A stretch of DNA of 5,153 bases from Desulfovibrionaceae bacterium (GTDB taxonomy: Bacteria; Pseudomonadota; Gammaproteobacteria; Burkholderiales; Burkholderiaceae_C): the NCBI GenBank assembly GCA_009778355.1, contig WRJY01000140.1, forward strand, positions 1 to 5,153. Reading direction: 5' to 3'. The notes under the pieces are model-generated. The model had not been told where the DNA came from. It saw nothing but the letters and a program-made list of their open reading frames with translations, and did no database searches. Below, one piece after another: positions 1 through 4,865 of the stretch (position 1 is the stretch's first letter; each line of letters begins with the position of its first letter). The translations under genes and the position numbers were made by a program.

Positions 1-20
1 CGCCGCCGCCCCCTCCCCTG

Positions 21-41
21 CCCTCCCCCAGCGGGGGAGGG
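21..41. repeat. C-rich perfect hairpin downstream of the CoA-transferase gene
   Basis: A perfect 9-bp stem, CCCTCCCCC at 21-29 and GGGGGAGGG at 33-41, closes on a 3-base loop. It lies about 36 bases past the stop codon of the CoA-transferase gene, so it is placed to end or stabilise the minus-strand operon transcript. There is no T-tract on either side, so it is not a canonical intrinsic terminator. The same stem, with one mismatch, occurs in the inverted-repeat element at 2183-2268, which suggests a dispersed intergenic repeat family. Its function is inferred from position only. Confidence 0.6.
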
Positions 42-77
42 AGCAACTGGCCCGCTGCGAATGGCGCTTGGGGTGTT

Positions 78-1361
78 TCATATGAACGCCGCGCCGCATT
101 GGCGCAGCAGGGCATGGGCCTGGCGCTCCAAGTCAGCGCGGTGTTCCGGGGCCGCGATGTCGATCAGGCGGCGCACGCGGCGCGACAGTGGCTGGCCGCG
201 CAGGTCGGCCACGCCATGCTCGGTGACGATCAGTCCGGCGTCGCTGCGCGGCGTGCTCACTGGGCCACCAAGGCTGGCCACGATGCGGCTCGCGCCCTTG
301 GCGGTGGCGGGCAGCGCCACGATGGGCAGGCCGCCGCGGCTGCGCGCGGCGCCGCGCAGGAAATCCATCGCGCCACCCACCGCGCCCACGTAGACGCCGC
401 CCACGGCTTCGGCGTTGATCTGGCCCGTCAGGTCCACCTCGATGGCCGAGTTGATCGCGGCCAGCTTGTGGCAGGCGGCCAGAACGTCGGGCGAATGCGT
501 GTAGTCGATGCCGCGCAGCAGCAGGCGAGGGTTGCCGCGCGCCCAGTTGCGCACGATGTCGCTGCCCATCAGCAAACCGCCGATGCTGACGCCCGCGTCC
601 AGGCTCTTGCGCGCATTGGTCAGCGCGCCGGCTTCGGCCAATTGCGCAAAGCCGTCGCCGACGGCGCCGCTGTGCAAGCCCAGGTCGCGATGGCCGTGCA
701 GCGCCGCCAGTATGGCTTCGGGCAGGTTGCCAATGCCGGTTTCCAGCGTGGCGCCGTCTTCCACCAACCCGGCGACGTGGCGGGCAATGGCCTGCTCCGT
801 TGCGCCAATCCTGGCGCGCGGCTGATCCAGCGGCGGATGTTCGGCGTCGATCAGCAGATCGAAGTCGGACGCCTTCAGGTACAGGCTGCCGTGCGTCCAG
901 GGCACGGCGGGGTTGACTTCGCCAATCAGCACGCGGGCCTTGTCGATGGCGGCGGGCAGGTATTCCTGCGCCAGCCCCAGGCTGTAGCGGCCCTGCGCGT
1001 CGGGCGCGGAAACTTGCACCAGCGCCACGTCAACCGGCAGCGCGCCGGCGCCGATCAGGCCGGGCAGGTGCGAATAGTGGCAAGGCAGGATGTCCAGCAC
1101 CCCGGCCTGCGCCAGCGCGCGGTGCGTGCCCGCCGCGCAATAGCCGACGAAGTCGATCACGTCGGCCTGTTCGGGCCGCAGCGTGTCGGAACCGCCGATG
1201 CCGACGAACACGCGCAAACGCCCGCCCTGGGCCAGCTCATGCCGGTGTTGGACGAGCGCGCGCGTGAGCGTCAGCGGCTCCGCCGTGGCCTGCCCCCACC
1301 AGAAGGTGTCGCCGGGGCGAACCAGCGCTTGCAGTTGCCCGGTCAACGAACCGCCGGTCAC
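78..1361 (-). CDS. Acetyl-CoA hydrolase / 4-hydroxybutyrate-type CoA-transferase family protein, with the usual catalytic Glu replaced by Gly
   Basis: This 427-residue protein resembles 4-hydroxybutyrate CoA-transferase (AbfT) and acetyl-CoA hydrolases over its full length. Such enzymes move CoA between a carboxylate and an acyl-CoA, or hydrolyse the thioester, in the cytoplasm. Visible landmarks are the N-terminal WWGQATAEPL (21-30), a LIGEVNPAVPWTHG stretch (145-158), LVEDGATLETGIGNLPEA (199-216), and the C-terminal GQ (313-314) and GAVGGAMDF (326-334) CoA-site region. Where AbfT has HSEM, with its catalytic Glu238, this protein has HSGA (230-233), so residue 232 is glycine (codon GGC, bases 666-668). 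Activity as a CoA-transferase is therefore uncertain. The chosen start is GTG at 1361, which overlaps the upstream gene's stop as GTGA. A longer reading to ATG 1445 would overlap that gene by 88 bases and add 28 residues with no family resemblance. The family call is firm; the reaction and substrate are not. Confidence 0.9.
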   Translation of the reverse strand: MTGGSLTGQLQALVRPGDTFWWGQATAEPLTLTRALVQHRHELAQGGRLRVFVGIGGSDTLRPEQADVIDFVGYCAAGTHRALAQAGVLDILPCHYSHLPGLIGAGALPVDVALVQVSAPDAQGRYSLGLAQEYLPAAIDKARVLIGEVNPAVPWTHGSLYLKASDFDLLIDAEHPPLDQPRARIGATEQAIARHVAGLVEDGATLETGIGNLPEAILAALHGHRDLGLHSGAVGDGFAQLAEAGALTNARKSLDAGVSIGGLLMGSDIVRNWARGNPRLLLRGIDYTHSPDVLAACHKLAAINSAIEVDLTGQINAEAVGGVYVGAVGGAMDFLRGAARSRGGLPIVALPATAKGASRIVASLGGPVSTPRSDAGLIVTEHGVADLRGQPLSRRVRRLIDIAAPEHRADLERQAHALLRQCGAAFI

Positions 1362-2155
1362 GCCTTGCGATCCCAGTCGAAGCGCAGCGGCTGCTTGTCG
1401 CGGAACCGCTGCACCGCGTCCTGGTGATAGGCCGAACCGCGGCACATGGTCTGGGCATAGGCTTCCAGTTCGGCCACGGCGCGCGCGTCCAACTCGAACG
1501 CCTGGTTCATGATGGTCTTGGCCATGCCGATGGCGGCGGTCGATGCGTTGCCGAAGCGCCGCGCCAGCGCCAGCGCCGCGTCTTTCAGCGCCGGGCCGTC
1601 TTCCACGATGTCATAGACCATGCCAAGCCGTTTGGCCTCTTCGGCCTCCACGGTGCGCGCGGTGAATACCAGTTCCTTGGCCCGTTGATGGCCGACGATG
1701 CGCGGCAGCAAGTGCATGGCGCCCAGGTCGGGAATCAGGCCGATGCGGCCGAACACGGCGCAGAATTTGGCGCGGCGCGTGGCCAGCACGAAGTCAGCCG
1801 CCAGCGCCAGGCTCATGCCGGCGCCGAAGGCCGGCCCGTCCACGGCGGCGATGACGGGTTTTTCGAGGTTGACCAGTTCGGGGAACCATTGATGCAGCGC
1901 GCGGATGCGCTCGCGCCAGGGCAAGCCGGCGTCGGCGGCGTTGAGCATCTGGCTGATGTCGCCGCCCGAGCAGAAAGCGCCGCCCGCGCCGGTCAGGATG
2001 ACGGCATGTACCTGCGCGTCGTCGCGCATTTGCGCAATGGCCGCGGCCAGCGCCGGGCGCATGGCCTGGTTCAGCGCGTTGCGCGCCTCGGGGCGGTTCA
2101 GGGTAATGGTGCCCACGCCGTCCTGCACGGCGGTGAGTACGGGAGATTCGCTCAT
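1358..2155 (-). CDS. Enoyl-CoA hydratase/isomerase (crotonase) family protein, isomerase-like active site
   Basis: A 265-residue crotonase-fold protein of normal family length. It opens with the typical strand and LNRPEARNALN (19-29). The first oxyanion-hole segment is GAFCSGGDI (59-67) and the second is DGPAFGAGMSLALAADF (106-122). The two glutamates that hydrate enoyl-CoA in rat mitochondrial hydratase (Glu144 and Glu164) align with Ser115 and Phe135 here, so plain hydratase activity is doubtful. Asp143 in GLIPDLGA aligns with the acidic residue used by isomerases such as PaaG, which favours double-bond or ring isomerisation. The start at 2155 is chosen because AAGGAG lies 5 bases upstream and MSESPVLTAV begins the conserved fold. 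An in-frame ATG at 2173 also has a ribosome binding site. A further upstream ATG at 2251 would translate the intergenic repeat and is rejected. The gene's TGA overlaps the GTG of the CoA-transferase gene, implying coupled translation. Confidence 0.9.
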   Translation of the reverse strand: MSESPVLTAVQDGVGTITLNRPEARNALNQAMRPALAAAIAQMRDDAQVHAVILTGAGGAFCSGGDISQMLNAADAGLPWRERIRALHQWFPELVNLEKPVIAAVDGPAFGAGMSLALAADFVLATRRAKFCAVFGRIGLIPDLGAMHLLPRIVGHQRAKELVFTARTVEAEEAKRLGMVYDIVEDGPALKDAALALARRFGNASTAAIGMAKTIMNQAFELDARAVAELEAYAQTMCRGSAYHQDAVQRFRDKQPLRFDWDRKA

Positions 2156-2183
2156 GGTGACTCCTTCAAACATGGACTCCTTC
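2153..2183 (-). promoter_or_regulatory. Tandem duplicated ribosome binding site and start codon of the enoyl-CoA hydratase/isomerase gene
   Basis: Read on the minus strand, GAAGGAGTCC-ATG (2183-2171) is followed at once by TTT and then GAAGGAGTCACC-ATG (2167-2153). Both ATGs are in frame, six codons apart, and each has its own purine-rich site. The inner ATG at 2155 gives the product expected for the family. The outer one would add the six residues MFEGVT. The outer ribosome binding site touches the end of the inverted repeat at 2183. The similarity of the two sites suggests a small duplication. Confidence 0.55.
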
Positions 2184-2268
2184 CCCCTTTGGGAGAAGGC
2201 GGGGATGAGGGCAGGCGTTGGTGATGGGCACGCCGCTGGCCCCCATCCCAACCCTCCCCCAGAGGGGG
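2183..2268. repeat. C-rich imperfect inverted-repeat element inside the operon
   Basis: The 30-base arm at 2183-2212 is complementary to the arm at 2239-2268 at 24 of 30 positions by my hand alignment, with a 26-base centre. The right part contains a nested hairpin, CCCTCCCCC-aga-GGGGGAAGG (2252-2272), closely matching the one at 21-41. The element fills much of the 165-base gap between the MaoC stop and the crotonase-family start, so it could attenuate, terminate or process the transcript between the two gene pairs. When translated, such repeats give spurious N-terminal extensions reading like ALIPAFSQRGKE. I associate them from memory with betaproteobacterial and xanthomonad genomes. Its role is not shown by the sequence. 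Confidence 0.65.
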
Positions 2269-2320
2269 AAGGGGCAGAGAGTAAACGGTTGCGCGCTAGC
2301 CACCGGCAGCCTGTTTCACG

Positions 2321-3214
2321 CTACGCCAGTTCGGCAAAGCCGTGACTGAGCACCAGCTTGTCGCGCTCGATCACGCGCGCGCGCAACTGGAAGCAGTTGG
2401 GCTGGCCGCTCACGCGCCAGATTTGCGTTTCCAGCGTTTCGCCGGGAAACACCGGCGCGGCAAAGCGGATGTCGAAGGCCGCCAGCCGCGCCGGGTCGTT
2501 GCCGGCGCACTGGCGGATCACGGCGCAGGCGGCCACGCCGTAGGACGCCAGCCCGTGCAGGATGGGGCGCTCGAACCCGGCGGCCCGGGCCACGGCGGGG
2601 TCGGCGTGCAGCGGGTTGGTATCGCCCAGCAGGCGGTACAGCAGCGCGGCCTCGGGGCGGATGAGCTGGGTGTCGATGAAGTCCGGCGCCCGGTCGTGCG
2701 GCGTGGGCGCCAGCGCGGGCAGTGGCTCGTCACTGGGCTGGCCGCCGTCTTGCTGGCTGTAGCCGCCGTCGCCGCGCAGAAAAGTCACCTGCTGCAACGT
2801 GGCCAGCAACTCGCCGGCGGCGGTCTCGACGCGGCGCTGCGTCACCATGATCGCGCCCTTGCCCTCGCCCTTGTCGGTCAGGCGCTCGACGCGGTTGTGG
2901 CCCACGATGTCGGCGCTGGCCGGCAAGGGCCGGTGGATGCGCATACGCTGCTCGCCGTGCAGCAGCTTGACCCAGTCGATGCCGGTATCAGGCTCCTTGG
3001 CCCAAAAACCCGGAAACCCCAGCACCACGGCCTGCGTGGGCAAGGCGCGCAGCCCGCCGGGCGCGCCTTCATAGACAAAGGGCAACGCGTCCGCCCGAAG
3101 CGGATCGCAACCCAGGCCCAGGCTGAGGGCGTAGAGCATGGTGTCACGCTCGCCATAGTGCTGGCGCACGGGCGCGAAAACGCGCTGCGTGAGATGCCGG
3201 TAGCTGATCGCCAT
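2321..3214 (-). CDS. MaoC-like (R)-specific enoyl-CoA hydratase 2, two hotdog domains
   Basis: A 297-residue protein similar to the hydratase 2 region of peroxisomal multifunctional enzyme type 2, which adds water to trans-2-enoyl-CoA to give (3R)-hydroxyacyl-CoA. The N-terminal hotdog half includes YGERDTMLYALSLGLGCDP (20-38), typical of this family, and shapes the acyl pocket. The C-terminal half has the hydratase 2 signature YRLLGDTNPLHADP (193-206) followed by AGFERPILHGL (212-222). Asp198 and His203 are the expected catalytic pair, with Asn200 between them. Length and both domains are intact. The start at ATG 3214 is preferred because AGGAAAGAG lies just upstream, overlapping the SDR stop codon, and because MAISYRHL begins the conserved region. 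The 40 extra residues possible upstream are SDR sequence read out of frame. It lies 13 bases after the SDR gene, so the two are almost certainly co-transcribed. Substrate chain length is unknown. Confidence 0.93.
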   Translation of the reverse strand: MAISYRHLTQRVFAPVRQHYGERDTMLYALSLGLGCDPLRADALPFVYEGAPGGLRALPTQAVVLGFPGFWAKEPDTGIDWVKLLHGEQRMRIHRPLPASADIVGHNRVERLTDKGEGKGAIMVTQRRVETAAGELLATLQQVTFLRGDGGYSQQDGGQPSDEPLPALAPTPHDRAPDFIDTQLIRPEAALLYRLLGDTNPLHADPAVARAAGFERPILHGLASYGVAACAVIRQCAGNDPARLAAFDIRFAAPVFPGETLETQIWRVSGQPNCFQLRARVIERDKLVLSHGFAELA

Positions 3215-3227
3215 GGCCGCTCTTTCC

Positions 3228-4145
3228 TCAGACCGGATCCCAACTGAACACGTCCGGCGAGCGATCGAGCGGGAAGAAGTCGGCCCGCATCGCCGGCATG
3301 GCGTGCTCGGCGATGGTTTGCGGCGTCCAGCCATCGGAACGCTGCACCGAGCGCACGGGCCGCGGCTGGCTCATGAGGAAAATTTCGTTGTTGCGCACCG
3401 CGAAAATCTGACCGTTGACCTCCTTGGCCGCATCGCTGACCAGGTACACCGCCAGCGGCGCGATCTTGGCCGGCGTCATCTGCTGAATCTTGGCCACGCG
3501 CGCCTGCTGCTCGGGCGTGTCGGTGGGAATCGAGCCGATCATCCGGCTCCAGGCGAACGGCGCGATGCAGTTGGAACGCACGTTGAACTTGAGCATGTCC
3601 AGCGCGATCGACTTCGACAGCGCCGCAATGCCCAGCTTGGCCGCCGCGTAGTTGGCCTGCCCGAAATTGCCGATCAGACCCGAGGTGGAGGTCATGTGCA
3701 CCATCGCGCCCGCGTTCTGCTCCTTGAAGAAAGTGGCGGCGGCGCGGCTGACGAAGTAGGCGCCGTACAGGTGCACCTTGATGACCGCGTCCCACTCATC
3801 CACCGACATCTTGTGAAAGAAGCGGTCGCGCAGAATGCCGGCGTTGTTCACCACCGCGTCGATGCGGCCAAAATTGTCCAGCGCGCACTGCACGATCTTG
3901 GCCGCGCTGGCGGCCTCGGCCACGCTGTCGGCGTTGGGCGCCGCCGTGCCGCCGAGGGCGCGGATTTCCTCCACCACCTTCTGCGCCGGGCCGGCGCTGC
4001 GGCCTTCGCCATCGACGGCGGCGCCAATGTCGTTGACCACCACCTTGGCCCCCTGGCCGGCCATGGCCAGCGCGATGTCCCGGCCAATGCCGCCACCCGC
4101 GCCGGTAACGACCACGACTTTTCCTTCAATCATCGGACTGCTCAT
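3228..4145 (-). CDS. SDR-family (3R)-hydroxyacyl-CoA dehydrogenase, MFE-2-like
   Basis: A 305-residue short-chain dehydrogenase/reductase that probably oxidises a 3-hydroxyacyl-CoA to the 3-ketoacyl-CoA. The Rossmann motif is TGAGGGIG (14-21). Asp39 in VVVNDIG suggests NAD rather than NADP. NNAG is at 100-103. The catalytic triad is Ser153, Tyr166 and Lys170, in TSTSGLIGNFGQANYAAAK (152-170). This stretch and the VHLYGAYFVSRAA segment (124-136) resemble the dehydrogenase domain of peroxisomal multifunctional enzyme 2. The His at 125, where many SDRs have Asn, is also seen in that group. A C-terminal extension (about 260-305, ending SWDPV) goes beyond the core fold. The start at 4145 has GGAG eight bases upstream; the ATG at 4133 is less well served, and a start at 4202 would add 19 residues with no family resemblance. 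It is the first gene of the cluster. Substrate is unknown. Confidence 0.92.
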   Translation of the reverse strand: MSSPMIEGKVVVVTGAGGGIGRDIALAMAGQGAKVVVNDIGAAVDGEGRSAGPAQKVVEEIRALGGTAAPNADSVAEAASAAKIVQCALDNFGRIDAVVNNAGILRDRFFHKMSVDEWDAVIKVHLYGAYFVSRAAATFFKEQNAGAMVHMTSTSGLIGNFGQANYAAAKLGIAALSKSIALDMLKFNVRSNCIAPFAWSRMIGSIPTDTPEQQARVAKIQQMTPAKIAPLAVYLVSDAAKEVNGQIFAVRNNEIFLMSQPRPVRSVQRSDGWTPQTIAEHAMPAMRADFFPLDRSPDVFSWDPV

Positions 4146-4236
4146 TGAAACTACTCCAGAAATTCCTGCAAATTGCCCCCCGAGGATGCCACATCCGGCC
4201 ACCCCCGCGGTTCAGCATTGCCAAAGAGGGGGTTCG
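4146..4236. other. Leader region upstream of the SDR gene
   Basis: This stretch should carry the promoter of the minus-strand acyl-CoA cluster, or a promoter further up inside the decayed brnTA region. I see a ribosome binding site (minus-strand TGGAG, 4154-4158) but no convincing -35/-10 pair. A short inverted repeat, ACCCCC (4201-4206) with GGGGGT (4228-4233), is present, but its loop is 21 bases and its stem only six. No clear operator palindrome is visible. Confidence 0.4.
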
Positions 4237-4372
4237 GCGGGCTCTACCGGGCGCGGCTGGCGCTGGTGCGCGATGCAAGGCCGCCATCAATTTGCTTGGC
4301 AACGCCACCGGACTGCTCGGCGCGCAGATCAACGGCACCGTCCGCATCAGTCAGTGCGTTGCGCTTGCTCAT
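4237..4372 (-). pseudogene. brnA: Remnant of a BrnA-type antitoxin gene, frameshifted and truncated
   Basis: From ATG 4372 the minus strand reads MSKRNALTDADGAVDLRAEQ, very like the N-terminus of BrnA antitoxins, which neutralise BrnT and repress their own operon. The frame then runs through unrelated residues to a stop at 4244. In a neighbouring frame (about 4311-4237), SPVALPSKLMAALHRAP resembles the next BrnA segment, the 'LPxxLxxxL' linker before the DNA-binding part. This implies a frameshift between about 4315 and 4300. The C-terminal ribbon-helix-helix region is absent, so no working antitoxin is expected. The start overlaps the end of the brnT remnant by 26 bases, the compact arrangement known for brnTA operons. 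The family match is from memory and by eye. Confidence 0.5.
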
Positions 4373-4499
4373 ACGCTTTGATCTTCCGGCTGTTGGCCTT
4401 GCGAAAACTGATAACACGAATGTCGCCATCGATGAGTGTGAAACAAAGCACATGCAGCCGCAGTTCAAGGCCGCTGTCGATCTTGCGGCGGCGTCCCAT
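4347..4499 (-). pseudogene. brnT: C-terminal remnant of a BrnT-type toxin gene
   Basis: BrnT is a small RelE-fold ribonuclease toxin of about 90 residues. Here the minus strand keeps only its C-terminal half, with RLHVLCFTLIDGDIRVISFR followed by KANSRKIKAYEQAQRTD and a TGA at 4347-4349. The 'RLHVL-F' strand, the 'IRVIS-RKAN-R' strand-turn and the terminal 'YEQ' are hallmarks of the family. The frame can be followed back to ATG 4499, but residues before about 4480 no longer look like BrnT, and phage-like sequence begins near 4505-4511 on the other strand. The 5' half has therefore been lost, probably at the junction. A short peptide could still be translated, but an active toxin is unlikely. 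The brnA remnant follows with a 26-base overlap. Confidence 0.6.
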
Positions 4500-4510
4500 C
4501 GTGGACGGCA

Positions 4511-4839
4511 TATTACGCTGCCAAGGCCGTGCTGCATGGCAGGGCCACCGGCAAGGCCGCGCTCGAAGGCGCGGACTCGAAGGCGCGGGCTTGCAAGCTC
4601 AGGGCGGCATTCAGGCGCAAATCGAGGCCACCAACTCGCCGCCCCTGAGCGACATGACGCTGCTGCTGCGCAAGTAGCGACGCGAGGGCAAGACCATCAC
4701 CGGCAAGAGCGTCGGCGAGGCCGCCGCCGCGCTCAAGAAGAAAAAACGCGGTTCGAGCATCGATGGTGTTCCCAATACCCCGCTGCGCGATACCGGGCTG
4801 CCGGCTGCCAGCGTCACCTGCTGGGTGGAAAAGGCATGA
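4511..4839 (+). pseudogene. Decayed phage structural-type gene with a frameshifting duplication and an amber stop
   Basis: On the plus strand, YYAAKAVLHGRATGKAALEG (from 4511) continues, after removing one copy of a 14-bp tandem duplication, as AGLQAQGGIQAQIEATNSPP then LSDMTLLLRK. A TAG follows at 4675-4677. In the same frame beyond it come RREGKTITGKSVGEAAAAL, a lysine-rich run, and GVPNTPLRDTGLPAASVTCW, ending at TGA 4837-4839. The pattern of 'I-A-I-TNSPPL', then a linker, then 'N-TPLRDTGL--ASVT-V', resembles small phage head-tail or minor structural proteins that end in a 'PL-DTG----S--Y-V' motif. The exact phage family is uncertain. The 5' end is missing at the junction with the brnT remnant. 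With two lesions and no start, it is not functional as one protein. Confidence 0.55.
4562..4589 (+). repeat. 14-bp tandem duplication inside the phage remnant
   Basis: CTCGAAGGCGCGGA (4562-4575) is followed directly by CTCGAAGGCGCGGG (4576-4589), identical at 13 of 14 bases. Fourteen is not a multiple of three, so the second copy shifts the reading frame. Deleting one copy joins KAALEG to AGLQAQGGIQ in one frame. This looks like a slippage event after the gene had lost selection. Confidence 0.8.
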
Positions 4840-4865
4840 TGCCGCCCGAAACGCTGCTGGCGCAA
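4836..4865 (+). pseudogene. Possible 5' stub of the next phage gene
   Basis: The TGA ending the phage remnant overlaps an ATG in ATGATG, a coupling typical of packed phage genes. From it the plus strand reads MMPPETLLAQ before meeting the 3' end of the antitoxin gene on the other strand at 4866. If this was a gene, only about ten codons survive before the junction. There is too little to name it, and it may be chance. Confidence 0.25.

Noticed and set aside
1..77. Intrinsic terminator of the operon at the left edge
   Set aside because: The hairpin is strong, but no U-tract follows it in the minus-strand transcript. It is recorded as a repeat hairpin rather than a terminator.
99..1427. Long open frame on the plus strand opposite the CoA-transferase gene
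   Set aside because: Its translation is low-complexity, rich in Gln, Ala, Arg and Val, as expected for the antisense of a GC-rich gene. It has no recognisable domain, while the minus strand encodes a clear full-length enzyme.
1424..2224. Plus-strand open frame opposite the crotonase-family gene
   Set aside because: An antisense shadow of a well-supported gene, running into the intergenic repeat, with no family resemblance.
2342..3247. Plus-strand open frame opposite the MaoC gene
   Set aside because: A shadow frame produced by GC-biased codon use; composition is Gln/Val/Ala/Gly-rich with no motif.
2878..3795. Minus-strand 305-residue frame overlapping the SDR and MaoC genes
   Set aside because: Out of frame with both real genes; the translation is Arg/Gly/Gln-rich and matches nothing.
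3213..4148. Plus-strand open frame opposite the SDR gene
   Set aside because: It mirrors almost exactly the extent of the SDR gene and has no recognisable protein features.
4167..4185. Possible sigma-54 promoter upstream of the SDR gene (GG-N10-GC with TTGC)
   Set aside because: The -24 part lacks the CAC of the TGGCAC consensus. The spacing match comes from a run of G residues, and the start would fall almost on the ribosome binding site.
4244..4537. Minus-strand 97-residue frame as one intact gene
   Set aside because: Only its segment from Met 4372 onward resembles a real protein (the BrnA N-terminus). The part before it is an out-of-frame reading of the BrnT remnant.
4611..4865. Minus-strand 84-residue open frame
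   Set aside because: It is antisense to the phage-like remnant, which explains its Ser-, Arg- and Leu-rich composition. No motif was seen.
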